Shown here: piece after piece, positions 43,127 through 52,262 of the stretch
Position numbering within the stretch: the stretch's first letter is position 1
How the letters are laid out: the number at the start of each line of letters is the position of its first letter
From: Streptomyces sp. NBC_00249
Lineage (GTDB): Bacteria; Actinomycetota; Actinomycetes; Streptomycetales; Streptomycetaceae
DNA length: 64,000 nt
NCBI RefSeq assembly: GCF_026342355.1
Contig: NZ_JAPEMV010000001.1
Coordinates: 1,860,001 to 1,924,000 of the forward strand
Direction of reading: 5' to 3'
Made by a program: the position numbers and the translations under genes
The notes under the pieces: generated by a model
The model's input: only the letters and a program-made list of their open reading frames with translations
Told to the model about the DNA's origin: nothing
The model's database searches: none

Positions 43127-43156
43127 GCCGCCGGACCGTGTCCGCGCTCCGGCGGC
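43127..43156 (-). terminator. parE terminator hairpin
   Basis: Perfect 9-bp arms GCCGCCGGA and TCCGGCGGC, starting 5 nt after the parE stop codon on the minus strand. Confidence 0.75.
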
Positions 43157-43161
43157 CCGGA

Positions 43162-45282
43162 TCAGGCGTCGATGCGCGAGCGGTCCAGGGTCGCCGCGGA
43201 ACCGGTGATGAACTCCTTGCGCGGGGCCACCTCATTGCCCATGAGCAGGTCGAACACCTGCTCAGCCGAGTCCAGGTCGCCGATGTTGATCCGTCGCAGG
43301 GTACGGAACCGGGGGTCCATGGTGGTCTCCGCGAGCTGGTCGGCATCCATCTCGCCGAGGCCCTTGTACCGCTGGATGGCGTCCTTGTACCGGATGTTCT
43401 TCCGCTGGTACTCCAGGAGCGTCTGGCGCAGCTCGTTGTCCGAATACGTGTAGACGTACTTGTCCTGGCCCTTCTTGGGCTGGACGAGCTCGATCCGGTG
43501 CAGGGGCGGCACGGCCGCGAAGACCCGGCCGGCCTCGACCATCGGCCGCATGTACCGCTGGAAGAGCGTGAGCAGCAGGCAGCGGATGTGCGCGCCGTCC
43601 ACGTCGGCGTCGACGAGCAGGACGATCTTCCCGTAGCGGGCGGCGTCGAGGTCGAAGGTCCGGCCCGAGCCGGCTCCTATGACCTGGATGATCGCTCCGC
43701 ACTCGGCGTTCTTGAGCATGTCCGAGACCGAGGACTTCTGGACGTTGAGGATCTTGCCGCGGATGGGCAGGAGAGCCTGGAACTCCGAGTTCCGCGCGAG
43801 CTTGGCCGTACCGAGGGCCGAGTCGCCCTCGACGATGAAGAGCTCGCTGCGCTCCACGTCGTCGCTGCGACAGTCGGCCAGCTTCGCCGGGAGCGAGGAG
43901 GTCTCCAGGGCGGTCTTGCGGCGCTGGGCCTCCTTGTGCTGGCGGGCCGCGATGCGGGTCCGGGCGGCCGCGACGATCTTCTCCATCACGGCGCGGGCCT
44001 GCTGCTTGTCGTCGCGCTTGGTGGAGGTCAGGAAGGCCTTGAGCTCCTTGGCCACGACGGCGGCGACGATCCGGGTGGCCGCCGAGGTGCCGAGGACCTC
44101 CTTGGTCTGGCCCTCGAACTGCGGCTCGGCGAGGCGGACGGTGACGACGGCCGTCATGCCCTCCATCGCGTCGTCCTTGACCACGTCGTCCTCGGCCACG
44201 CGCAGCAGCTTGGCGGAGCGGAGCACCTCGTTCACCGTCTTGGCGACCGAGCGTTCGAAGCCGGAGACGTGGGTGCCGCCCTTGGGGGTGGCGATGATGT
44301 TCACGAAGGACTTGACGTTGGTCTCGTACCCCGTGCCCCAGCGCAGGGCGATGTCCACGCCGAGCTCGCGGGTGACCTCGGTGGGGGTCATGTGGCCGCG
44401 GTCGTCGAGGACCGGGACGGTCTCCTTGAAGGTTCCCGTGCCGGTCAGGCGCAGGACGTCGCAGACGGCCTTGTCCTGCGTGAGGTACTCGCAGAACTCG
44501 CTGATGCCCCCGTCGAAGCGGAAGGTCTCCTCGGTCTTGCCCGCGCCGTCGATGGCGCGCTCGTCGCGGACGACGATGGTCAGGCCCGGGACGAGGAAGG
44601 CGGTCTGGCGGGCGCGCTGGTAGAGCGTCTCCAGGCCGAGGCGGGCGTCCTTGAGGAAGATCTGGCGGTCGGCCCAGTAGCGGACCCGGGTGCCGGTCTT
44701 GCCCTTGGCGATCCGCTTGACCTTGCGCAGGCCGCCCGTCGGGTCGAAGGGGCTGTCGGCGCCCTGCTCGGTGAAGATCCCGGGGACGCCGCGGCGGAAG
44801 CTGATGGCGTGGGTCGAGCTGCCCCGGTCGACCTCGACGTCGAGGCGGGCCGACAGGGCGTTCACCACGGAGGCGCCGACGCCGTGCAGGCCGCCGGAGG
44901 CCGCGTAGGAGCCCCCGCCGAACTTGCCGCCGGCGTGCAGCTTGGTCATGACGACCTCGACCCCGGAGAGGCCGGTCTTGGGCTCGACGTCGACTGGGAT
45001 GCCACGGCCGTTGTCGCGGACCTCGACCGAGGAGTCCTCGTGGAGGATCACCTCGATGTGGTCGCAGTAGCCGCCCAGGGCCTCGTCGACGGAATTGTCG
45101 ATGATCTCCCAGAGGCAGTGCATCAGGCCCCGGCTGTCGGTGGAGCCGATATACATCCCGGGGCGCTTGCGGACGGCCTCGAGGCCTTCGAGGACGAGCA
45201 GGTGCCGCGCGGTGTAGTTGGAAGCGTCCCGGTCTGCTCCGGACAGCAGCGCGCTGGAAGGCACGGACGTGTCGGCGGTCAC
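43162..45282 (-). CDS. parE: DNA topoisomerase IV subunit B (ParE)
   Basis: A 706-residue ATPase subunit partnering ParC. The GHKL ATP site is clear: Asn63 in IIDNSVDEAL, the DNGRGIP motif at 90-96, and GGLHGVGASVVNAL. The transducer domain and the TOPRIM domain follow (VEGDSALG; DADVDGAHIR), ending KEFITGSAATLDRSRIDA. The GTG at 45282 follows GAGGAGCG; a longer in-frame extension exists but is intergenic in character. It differs from a typical GyrB by the short linker and the gene context beside hrdB. Monocistronic, with a terminator hairpin after it. Confidence 0.94.
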   Translation of the reverse strand: MTADTSVPSSALLSGADRDASNYTARHLLVLEGLEAVRKRPGMYIGSTDSRGLMHCLWEIIDNSVDEALGGYCDHIEVILHEDSSVEVRDNGRGIPVDVEPKTGLSGVEVVMTKLHAGGKFGGGSYAASGGLHGVGASVVNALSARLDVEVDRGSSTHAISFRRGVPGIFTEQGADSPFDPTGGLRKVKRIAKGKTGTRVRYWADRQIFLKDARLGLETLYQRARQTAFLVPGLTIVVRDERAIDGAGKTEETFRFDGGISEFCEYLTQDKAVCDVLRLTGTGTFKETVPVLDDRGHMTPTEVTRELGVDIALRWGTGYETNVKSFVNIIATPKGGTHVSGFERSVAKTVNEVLRSAKLLRVAEDDVVKDDAMEGMTAVVTVRLAEPQFEGQTKEVLGTSAATRIVAAVVAKELKAFLTSTKRDDKQQARAVMEKIVAAARTRIAARQHKEAQRRKTALETSSLPAKLADCRSDDVERSELFIVEGDSALGTAKLARNSEFQALLPIRGKILNVQKSSVSDMLKNAECGAIIQVIGAGSGRTFDLDAARYGKIVLLVDADVDGAHIRCLLLTLFQRYMRPMVEAGRVFAAVPPLHRIELVQPKKGQDKYVYTYSDNELRQTLLEYQRKNIRYKDAIQRYKGLGEMDADQLAETTMDPRFRTLRRINIGDLDSAEQVFDLLMGNEVAPRKEFITGSAATLDRSRIDA

Positions 45283-45729
45283 GCAGTTCGCTCCTCGCTG
45301 AATTTCTTTTCTGGCCCGGTCGGGCGCAGGGGTGGCTGGCTTGCCGGTCGAAGGGTACCGAGGCCTGGTAGAGCCGATGCAACGCCACCCTCGTGGGTTC
45401 CTCAGCCTAGTGCAGATCCGCACGGGTGTTCGATCCCCCGTGAGGGTGAAGCAAACATCACGTTCCCTTCCAGGCATGAACCATTTAGGGTTCGGGCACG
45501 TCCTCATGAACAACCGGCACTCACGCCGGGGAGGACGGGAACTGCTACAAGCGAACGACTGACAACGCGAAACCGTAAAGCAACGCAATACGGCTCCTTC
45601 GCCGCCAACCGGCAACAGCCGGCCAGCTTCGGAAGGAAGTTTCGAGGAAAAGCCGCGAGCGGGAACGTTTTCGGCCTGGTTGGATGTTGACCCTGGTACG
45701 ACAGCTCGTCGAGCTAGAGAAGAGGCGAC
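45283..45729. other. Divergent intergenic region parE/DUF7455
   Basis: 447 bp without a supported gene. It holds the parE promoter and leader on the minus strand and the DUF7455 promoter on the plus strand. A -35-like TTGACC lies at 45688-45693. Lower GC than its surroundings in the middle (about 45440-45650). Confidence 0.5.
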
Positions 45730-45966
45730 GTGACTACTGTTCTGACACCCGCGACCCCGCTGACGGCCGCTGACCGATGCGACCGTTGCGGCGCCCAGGC
45801 ATATCTGCGCGTCGTCCTCCTGAGCGGTGGTGAACTGCTCTTCTGCGCCCACCACGGGCGCAAGTTCGAGCCGGAACTCAAGAAGATCGCCGCGGAAATA
45901 CAGGATGAGACCGAGCGGCTCACGTCCGCTCCGGCCGCTAATGCTGCCGAACCCGAGGACCGCTGA
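45730..45966 (+). CDS. DUF7455 small protein with Cys/His metal-site candidates
   Basis: A 78-residue protein starting at GTG with GAGAAGAGG upstream. CDRCGAQ (a CxxC knuckle) and the later FCAHHGRKF give three Cys and two His that could bind one zinc. The C-terminal third is helical and acidic. The family, highly conserved in Streptomyces and neighbours next to hrdB/parE, has no known function; small zinc-ribbon proteins in this position could bind RNA polymerase or nucleic acid, but that is speculation. Confidence 0.88.
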   Translation: MTTVLTPATPLTAADRCDRCGAQAYLRVVLLSGGELLFCAHHGRKFEPELKKIAAEIQDETERLTSAPAANAAEPEDR

Positions 45967-46119
45967 CACAAGGCCTACCCTCGCATCCGACGAGCAAGGA
46001 CCGGCCAGGCCGGTCGACGGGCGGCATCTCTGAGACCCAGGGACGCTGCCCGTCCTCATATCCGAGGCGCTTCCCCCGCTCCAGGCACCACGTCCGGCCC
46101 CCAGGCATCCGTGCCGGGC

Positions 46120-46158
46120 CGTACGGGGCGCCTGGAGTCCCTCCGGGCACCCCGTACG
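46120..46158. terminator. Bidirectional terminator hairpin
   Basis: CGTACGGGG and CCCCGTACG (9 bp perfect) plus four further inner pairs, between the convergent DUF7455 and protease genes, 5 nt from the protease stop. Confidence 0.75.
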
Positions 46159-46163
46159 TGCGC

Positions 46164-47018
46164 CTACACCCCGTCCGGCTGCGCGGCCGTCTCGCGGCCG
46201 CTCACGAAGTCGACCAGGGGAGCGATCCGGGTGTAGACGCCCGGACTGTCGGCGCGTCCGCAGCCGCGCCCCCACGACACCACCCCGATGAGCCTGCCCC
46301 GGGACACCAGCGGCCCTCCGCTGTCCCCCTGGCAGGCGTCCTTGCCGCCCGCCCGGTCTCCCGCGCACACCATGGACTCCGCGAGGTAGCGGCCGTCCGC
46401 GTTCCCCGGGTAGGCCCGCAGGCAGGCGTCGTCGTCCAGCACGGTGACCCGCGCAACCCGCAGCCCGTACGCGTAGTCCCCGAACCCGCTCGTGTCGCCC
46501 CAGCCGTACACGGCGGCGTCGGTGCCGGCCGCGTAGGCGAGGTCGCCCGCCCCGGCGATCGGCAGCACGTGCTCCGCCGGGACGGCCTCGGCCAGCTCCA
46601 GCACCGCGAGGTCACCCGCGTTGGTGCCCGGGTCGTAGGCGGGATTCACCCGGGCCGCCCGCACCGCGATCTCCCGGCCCTCCTCGGCGCGCAGCTCCGT
46701 ACGCCCGGTGATCACGCGGAAGTCCGTGACGGATTCGACCGGGCCTCCGAGCACCTGGCGGCCGAGGCAGTGGGCCGCCGTCACCACCCTGGTCGGGGCC
46801 ACGAGGACGCCGCCGCAGAACTGCCCGTCCCGGATACCCCCGAACCGGTCACGGCTGGCGAGGGCCACGACCCAGGGGCTGTCGGCCACCTGCACCGGCT
46901 TCCCACCTATCACCACGCTGTCCGCGGCGGCCCCGGGGGCTTGGAGCAGCGGCGCCGCGGCCGCTCCCGCCACCAGGGCCAGCGCGCCCGCCAGAGCACG
47001 GGCAAGGGAACGACGCAT
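46164..47018 (-). CDS. Secreted trypsin-like serine protease (S1 family)
   Basis: A 284-residue exported protease. The signal peptide has an Arg-rich start and Ala-rich core to about residue 32 (ALAGALALVAGAAAAPLLQA). The chymotrypsin-fold domain begins at VVIGG, with catalytic His83 (TAAHC), Asp136 (AGDLAVLEL) and Ser233 (CQGDSGGP). The Asp six residues before the catalytic Ser (KDACQGDSGG) predicts trypsin-like cleavage after Arg or Lys. No propeptide longer than a few residues is apparent. Extracellular. Confidence 0.93.
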   Translation of the reverse strand: MRRSLARALAGALALVAGAAAAPLLQAPGAAADSVVIGGKPVQVADSPWVVALASRDRFGGIRDGQFCGGVLVAPTRVVTAAHCLGRQVLGGPVESVTDFRVITGRTELRAEEGREIAVRAARVNPAYDPGTNAGDLAVLELAEAVPAEHVLPIAGAGDLAYAAGTDAAVYGWGDTSGFGDYAYGLRVARVTVLDDDACLRAYPGNADGRYLAESMVCAGDRAGGKDACQGDSGGPLVSRGRLIGVVSWGRGCGRADSPGVYTRIAPLVDFVSGRETAAQPDGV

Positions 47019-47110
47019 AAGGCCTCCTGACTCCGAGTGTCCAGTACTCCACCCAGAGTGGGATGCCCGGTGGCGGCGCGCACCCGCGCGGCCACCGGCG
47101 TACGCTCCCG

Positions 47111-47143
47111 CCGGCCGGTCCGGCGCCAGGGCCGGACCGCCGG
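47111..47143 (-). terminator. hrdB terminator hairpin
   Basis: CCGG-CCGGTCCGGC pairs with GCCGGACCGCCGG with one bulged base and a 6-nt loop, starting 6 nt after the hrdB stop codon. Confidence 0.7.
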
Positions 47144-47149
47144 TCCGGG

Positions 47150-48724
47150 TCAGTCCAGGTAGTCGCGCAGGACCTGGGAACGGGAGGGGTGGCGCAGCTT
47201 CGACATGGTCTTGGACTCGATCTGGCGGATGCGCTCACGGGTGACCCCGTAGACCTTGCCGATCTCGTCGAGCGTCTTGGGCTGGCCGTCGGTGAGGCCG
47301 AAGCGCATCGAGACCACGCCGGCCTCGCGCTCGCTGAGCGTGTCGAGGACCGAGTGCAGCTGCTCCTGGAGGAGCGTGAAGGACACCGCGTCGGCCGGGA
47401 CGACCGCCTCGGAGTCCTCGATGAGGTCGCCGAACTCGCTGTCGCCGTCCTCGCCGAGCGGCGTGTGCAGGGAGATCGGCTCGCGGCCGTACTTCTGGAC
47501 CTCGATGACCTTCTCGGGGGTCATGTCGAGTTCCTTGGCCAGCTCCTCCGGGGTGGGCTCGCGGCCCAGGTCCTGGAGCATCTGGCGCTGCACGCGGGCC
47601 AGCTTGTTGATCACTTCGACCATGTGCACCGGAATGCGGATGGTGCGCGCCTGGTCGGCCATGGCGCGGGTGATCGCCTGCCGGATCCACCACGTCGCGT
47701 ACGTGGAGAACTTGTAGCCCTTGGTGTAGTCGAACTTCTCGACCGCGCGGATCAGACCCAGGTTGCCCTCCTGGATCAGGTCCAGGAAGAGCATGCCGCG
47801 GCCGGTGTAGCGCTTGGCCAGGGAGACCACGAGGCGGAGGTTGGCCTCCAGCAGGTGGTTCTTGGCACGGCGGCCGTCCTCGGCGATGATCTCCAGCTCG
47901 CGCTTGAGCTTGGGCGCGAGCTTGTCGGAGTTCGCCAGCTTGTCCTCGGCGAAGAGGCCCGCCTCGATGCGCTTGGCGAGTTCGACCTCCTGCTCGGCGT
48001 TGAGGAGGGGGACCTTGCCGATCTGCTTGAGGTAGTCCTTGACGGGGTCGGCGGTGGCGCCGGCCACGACGACCTGCTGGGCGGGGGCGTCGTCCTCGTC
48101 GTCGGAGATGACGAAGCCCTTGTTCTCCCCGCCCTCCTCTTCCTCGTCGGCCTCGGCCTTCGAGGCGTCGGGGCCCTCGCCGGGGGTCTCCGCCTCGCCG
48201 TCGTCGGTGTCCTTCTTGGCGGCGGTCTTCTTGGCCGCCGTCTTCTTCGCGGCTGTCTTCTTCGCGGGCGCGGCCTTCTTCGCCGCCGTCTTCCTGGCCG
48301 CCGTCTTCTTCGCGGCGGGCTCGGTTCCGGGCTGTTCGGCGAGGGCGTCGACGGGCTCGGGGTCCGTCCCCGGCTCGGTGACCGCGGTGACCTCGACCGG
48401 GGCCGGGGAGGCCGTCGTCCCAGCCGCGACGGTCCTGGTCGCCGTCCGCTTGGCGGGGCTCTTCGCCGCGACGCTCTTGCGGGGGGTGCGCTTGGGCGAC
48501 TCCGCGGCACTGACCATCAGCGTCACACCCTCTTCCTCGAGGATCTGGTTGAGGCTGCGCAGAACATTCTTCCACTGGGTCGCAGGAATCTGGTCAGCCT
48601 CGAAGGCCCGACGCACGTCATCGCCGGCGATCTGCCCCTCGGCCTTGCCCCGCTCGATGAGCGCCATCACAGACTCGGAATCGGCGATCTCCGGCGGGAG
48701 CGTACGGGATGTGCTGGCCGACAC
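47150..48724 (-). CDS. hrdB: HrdB, principal (housekeeping) RNA polymerase sigma factor
   Basis: A 524-residue group 1 sigma-70 factor. Region 1.1-like N-terminus (residues about 1-80: [20 protein letters not shown]), a Lys/Ala-rich spacer at 137-171 built of AAKKT-type repeats, then an acidic stretch. The conserved core has [16 protein letters not shown] and [16 protein letters not shown] (region 2), [13 protein letters not shown] (2.3-2.4), and [20 protein letters not shown] (4.2). The GTG at 48724 ([13 protein letters not shown]) follows GAGAGG. Essential in Streptomyces; directs most vegetative transcription. Confidence 0.98.
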   Translation of the reverse strand: MSASTSRTLPPEIADSESVMALIERGKAEGQIAGDDVRRAFEADQIPATQWKNVLRSLNQILEEEGVTLMVSAAESPKRTPRKSVAAKSPAKRTATRTVAAGTTASPAPVEVTAVTEPGTDPEPVDALAEQPGTEPAAKKTAARKTAAKKAAPAKKTAAKKTAAKKTAAKKDTDDGEAETPGEGPDASKAEADEEEEGGENKGFVISDDEDDAPAQQVVVAGATADPVKDYLKQIGKVPLLNAEQEVELAKRIEAGLFAEDKLANSDKLAPKLKRELEIIAEDGRRAKNHLLEANLRLVVSLAKRYTGRGMLFLDLIQEGNLGLIRAVEKFDYTKGYKFSTYATWWIRQAITRAMADQARTIRIPVHMVEVINKLARVQRQMLQDLGREPTPEELAKELDMTPEKVIEVQKYGREPISLHTPLGEDGDSEFGDLIEDSEAVVPADAVSFTLLQEQLHSVLDTLSEREAGVVSMRFGLTDGQPKTLDEIGKVYGVTRERIRQIESKTMSKLRHPSRSQVLRDYLD

Positions 48725-49083
48725 GAACAACCTCTCGGAACGATGGAAACGGCTTCCGACCCCGGCGTGGTTCTGGACCGGAGCCGACGACACCGACTGG
48801 GGATGGGCCGGGGGCGCGGGCAGGGGCCGGGGAGCTGCACAGCACCCCCAAGGGCTGCTGTCTTCCCTCCGTCGGCCATCACCTCTTAGGTCATCGCGTG
48901 ACGTCGCGGAGCGTTACGCCCAATCTTCGTGGCCCGAATCACATACGGGTCGCGCCCACGCCGGTCCTACGGTCCCGCGTACCCCTCCGGGGGCTTCGAA
49001 CGGCCCCCGGACGCCGGTGTCGCCGGACCCGAAATCGGGCCCGGCGACCGGTGCTGCACCCCGCGCCCCCGCGCGTCGGGGCG
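48725..49083. other. hrdB leader/promoter region and whiH 3' flank
   Basis: 359 bp without a gene. The part next to hrdB must contain its promoters and leader; I could not fix a -10/-35 pair with confidence. Near the whiH end lie two hairpins: CCGGGGGC/GCCCCCGG (48987-49010) and an imperfect 17-bp stem at 49014-49051, probable whiH terminators. Confidence 0.55.
48987..49051 (-). terminator. Tandem hairpins after whiH
   Basis: First, in transcription order, the stem at 49014-49051 (CCGACCC-type arms around an AA-containing loop, one 2-nt bulge and one mismatch), then a perfect 8-bp hairpin at 48987-49010. Together they separate whiH from hrdB. Confidence 0.6.
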
Positions 49084-49971
49084 TCAGTGCTCGCGCGGGG
49101 CGGGGACCACGCGCTCTACCTCCGGATGCACCGTCAGGAGCTGGCGCATGGCACTCTCCGCACCCACCGCGTCACCGGTGGCGAGGGCCTCGACCATCCG
49201 CGCGTGGTGCGCGACGCAGGCCTCGCTGGGGCGGTCGCAGGCGGTGATGGGGCTGCCGGAGACCTGGAGCGCGGAGGAGACGATGCCGGACAGGTGCTCC
49301 AGCATGCGGTTGCCGGCGACCTGGATGAGGAGGGCGTGGAACTCGTTGTCGGCGCGGGCGAAGGTGATCGCGTCGCCCTGCCCGAGGGCGTGGCCCATGA
49401 TCTCGACCATGTCGGCGAGGCGCTGCTGGATGTCCGGGCGGCCGTGTCCGGCGGCGAGCCGGGCGGCCAGCGGCTCGATGGTCCAGCGGAGCTCGTTGAG
49501 CTCGCGGCGCTGGTCGTCGCGCTGGGGTCCGAAGGCGCGCCATTCGATGATGTCGGGGTCGAGCAGGTTCCAGTCGGCGACCGGGCGGACCCGGGTGCCG
49601 ACGTTGGGGCGGGCGCTGACAAGGCCCTTGGCCTCCAGGACCCGCAGCGATTCGCGGACGACCGTACGGGAGACCTCGAAGCGCTGGCCGATCTCCTCAG
49701 GGACCAGGGGGCGGTCCGCGCCGAGGTCACCGGAAACGATCATCTGGCCGAGCTGCTGGACGAGTTGGCCGTGCAGTCCGCGGCCGCGGCTGCCGGCCGC
49801 GCGGCGGCCGACGCGACTCAACTCGACGTCGGCGCCGTCCCAGTGGGGCGGTCCGACCCGGTCGGACCCGGAGGCCTCCGGGTAGGGGTAGCGGTCGAGT
49901 TCGCCCGGGCCGGCGAGGCCGGTGTCGGCATGGCGGGCGGCGGTCATCATGGTGTGCGCAAGGGTACTCAC
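49084..49971 (-). CDS. whiH: WhiH, GntR-family sporulation regulator
   Basis: A 295-residue FadR/FCD-type regulator. The Streptomyces WhiH protein is needed for regular sporulation septation of aerial hyphae. The winged helix spans about 65-128 (RGLHGQLVQQLGQMIVSGDL; FEVSRTVVRESLRVLEAKGL) and the FCD effector domain about 150-285. The GTG at 49971 (VSTLAHTMMTAARHADTG) follows AAAGGA. Identification rests on the position next to hrdB plus the long N-terminal extension (about 60 residues) before the winged helix. A sigma-WhiG-like promoter candidate lies upstream; WhiH is known to be under WhiG and to repress itself. Confidence 0.88.
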   Translation of the reverse strand: MSTLAHTMMTAARHADTGLAGPGELDRYPYPEASGSDRVGPPHWDGADVELSRVGRRAAGSRGRGLHGQLVQQLGQMIVSGDLGADRPLVPEEIGQRFEVSRTVVRESLRVLEAKGLVSARPNVGTRVRPVADWNLLDPDIIEWRAFGPQRDDQRRELNELRWTIEPLAARLAAGHGRPDIQQRLADMVEIMGHALGQGDAITFARADNEFHALLIQVAGNRMLEHLSGIVSSALQVSGSPITACDRPSEACVAHHARMVEALATGDAVGAESAMRQLLTVHPEVERVVPAPREH

Positions 49972-50063
49972 GAATCCTTTGTCGGTCGTGCTTCCGCGAC
50001 CCTTGAGGTCTTTGGTGAAAAGCACACGAAAGGGTGATCGGTGCCACCTACGCAATTGACGAC

Positions 50064-50089
50064 TTATCGTAAAGAACCGGGCCTTTTGC
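50064..50089 (-). promoter_or_regulatory. Candidate sigma-WhiG-type promoter of whiH
   Basis: Minus-strand -10 TACGATAA (50064-50071; consensus GCCGATAA, 6 of 8) with GCAA (50086-50089) 14 nt upstream, where sigma-WhiG promoters have TAAA at about 15 nt. The start would be some 85 nt before whiH. Moderate match only. Confidence 0.4.
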
Positions 50090-50172
50090 GGGGAGTTGCG
50101 ATCCGCTTCGCGTGATTTCACGTGATGTGGACTTCTCCGGTCCCGCCGATGTCGCCTCCTGCACCGGAACGA

Positions 50173-52110
50173 TCACCAACGGACGCGGCCGCGCAGTCCT
50201 GTGAACCCATAGGCGCACAACAGGACCATCAGCGACAACACCAGCGCGGTGCCGACGGGTTGGGCCATCACCCGAAGGGCTCCCAGGACCAGCCGGTCCG
50301 CCTCCGGGGGCCACTGCGACCAGGTCAGGCCGCGCAGCCGGGCGACGATGCCGGTCACCGGGTACGCGGACGGCCCGTCCAGCACCTTGCGCACCAGCGG
50401 AACCACCAGCACCGGCACGGCGACCACTGCGGCCAGCCCCGCCGAGGCGGACCGGAACACCCCGGAGGCCAGCACCCCGGCCCAGGCACAGCCGACCAGC
50501 AGCCCGGCCCAACTCGCGGCCGGGGAGAGCCACTCTGCCGGGGCGCGCAGGGGGCCGGCGCCGAAGACGAGCCGGAGCGCCGCGGCGTCGGCGGTGACGG
50601 CGAGGGCGCCGAGGGTCAGGGCGAGCGCGGCGCAGACCCCGAGCTTGGCGAAGAGCAGCCCCATGCGGCGTGGCACGGTGCCCCGGTCGGCGGCCAGGGC
50701 GGGGTAGCGGTACTCCTCGCCGAAGGCCAGGGCGCCGAGCAGACCGGCGCCGAGCGCGGCCGGAGGCAACGGCAGCAGCTCCGGCCACGCGGCGAGCACC
50801 CGGTTCCGCGGGGTGTGTCCGGCCCGGGCGAGGACCAGGGCGGTGACGGCGGAGACGATGACGACGAGCGCCGCGGTGAGGAGCGGGGTGGCGGTACCGA
50901 AGACGCGCAGCAGCTCGTAGCGCAGCGGCCGCAGCGGGCCGCCGACCCGGCGGACCGGCGAGGCGGGCCTCCCGGAACGGGCGCGACGGGCCCGCCGGGC
51001 CGCACCCCGGCCGTCGGCCGCCTCCGGCTGCGGCTGCGGCTGCGGCTCCGGCTCCGCCGGGAAGGCGGTGGGCGGGAGGCCGGGCAGGACGCCCGCGCCC
51101 GGTGCCGCGCCGGGGCGCGGCTCGAGATGGGTCGAGCCGGCCGCGCTGCGGACCTGGGCCACGGCTTCGACGCGGGCCTCCGCGCGCGCGGCGCCTCCCG
51201 CCCCGGTGCGGGCCTGCGGGACGGGCGGGACCGGCGCTCCGGCGTCGCCGGTCTCGTCGGCGAGCTGATGGACGAGCACGCCGTTGCGGAACGCGGCCTC
51301 GCCGACCTCGGCGCAGTTGCTGCCGTACACCGAGAGGCGGCTGCCGCTCTCCTCGACGATCTCCACCACCCGCTGGGCGGCACGGGCCTCACGGCCCAGT
51401 ACGTCGGCCAGCCGGGCCGCGTGCGGGGTGCGCACGGCGACGCGCGGCCGAAGGCGGGTGCGGGCGAAGTCGGCGACGTCCTGGTCGGCGACGAGGCGGC
51501 CCGAGGCGATGGAGACGACCCGGTCGGCGCTGCGGGCCGCCTCCTTGGCGTCGTCGGTCGTGAAGAGCACCGCGCCGCCGAGGGAGGCGTGCCCGCGCAG
51601 CAGCCCGTACAGCCAGGCGCGTTCCCGGGCGGGGAGTCCGGCGGCCGGCTCGTCGAGGAGCAGGGTGCACGGGTCGGCGAGCAGGGCGGCGGCCAGTCCG
51701 ACCCGGCGGTCCATGCCGGCCGACAGCGAGCCGAGGCGCTGGTCGCGCAGTCCGCCGATGCCGACGACCTCCATCATGGCGTCCGCCCGGGAGGCCGGTA
51801 CGCCGACGGCGGCGCACAGCATGCGCAGCTGGTTGCGGACCGTCCGGGACGGGTGCCCTGGGACGTCGCCGAGGAGGACGCCGACCTCGCGGCCGGGATG
51901 TGCGATCCGGTGCAGCGGGCGGCCGCGGAAGTAGGCGACGCCTCGGCCCGGTTCGAGTTCGAGCATGAGCCGCAGCGCGGTGGTCTTGCCCGAACCCGGC
52001 TCGCCGAGCAGGGCGGTCACGCACCCGGGGCGGGCCTCGAACGTGAGGTCGTCCACGAGGGGCGGGAGGTTTCGACGGGGGGTGCTGGTGAGTCCGATGG
52101 CCTGGAGCAT
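50173..52110 (-). CDS. ABC transporter with ATPase and permease in one polypeptide
   Basis: 645 residues. The ATPase domain (1-215) has Walker A GEPGSGKTT (Lys42), Walker B TLLLDEPAAG, and a signature of LSAGM instead of LSGGQ. A variable Ala/Pro-rich linker (about 290-385) follows, then an ABC-2-like membrane domain (about 395-645) with roughly six segments. Such fused transporters next to whiH are a Streptomyces feature; the substrate is unknown. The ATG at 52110 follows GAGAGAAG. No cotranscribed solute-binding protein is seen, so an export role is more likely than import. Confidence 0.88.
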   Translation of the reverse strand: MLQAIGLTSTPRRNLPPLVDDLTFEARPGCVTALLGEPGSGKTTALRLMLELEPGRGVAYFRGRPLHRIAHPGREVGVLLGDVPGHPSRTVRNQLRMLCAAVGVPASRADAMMEVVGIGGLRDQRLGSLSAGMDRRVGLAAALLADPCTLLLDEPAAGLPARERAWLYGLLRGHASLGGAVLFTTDDAKEAARSADRVVSIASGRLVADQDVADFARTRLRPRVAVRTPHAARLADVLGREARAAQRVVEIVEESGSRLSVYGSNCAEVGEAAFRNGVLVHQLADETGDAGAPVPPVPQARTGAGGAARAEARVEAVAQVRSAAGSTHLEPRPGAAPGAGVLPGLPPTAFPAEPEPQPQPQPEAADGRGAARRARRARSGRPASPVRRVGGPLRPLRYELLRVFGTATPLLTAALVVIVSAVTALVLARAGHTPRNRVLAAWPELLPLPPAALGAGLLGALAFGEEYRYPALAADRGTVPRRMGLLFAKLGVCAALALTLGALAVTADAAALRLVFGAGPLRAPAEWLSPAASWAGLLVGCAWAGVLASGVFRSASAGLAAVVAVPVLVVPLVRKVLDGPSAYPVTGIVARLRGLTWSQWPPEADRLVLGALRVMAQPVGTALVLSLMVLLCAYGFTGLRGRVRW

Positions 52111-52262
52111 CGCTTCTCTCGCGGGGGGTGAGACCGCTCTGCGGCAGGGTGTGTACCGCAAGCAAGATAACGCGATATGTCCGATTTTCGACGTAACCGG
52201 CCCGGCCGGGTGTCGGCATTGCGTCCGCCGGGCCCCGGGGCAGGGGTGCGGCCTCGGGAGGG

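Noticed and set aside
45332..45562. 76-codon open frame in the parE/DUF7455 gap
   Set aside because: No ribosome site and no conserved-looking segment; region is expected to hold two promoters.
42613..45690. 1,025-codon open frame antisense to parE
   Set aside because: Coding signal and all motifs belong to parE on the other strand.
45662..45690. Sigma-E/sigma-R-type promoter (GGAAC...GTT) before DUF7455
   Set aside because: The spacer is about 19 bp for the nearest GTT, outside the usual range for either sigma factor.
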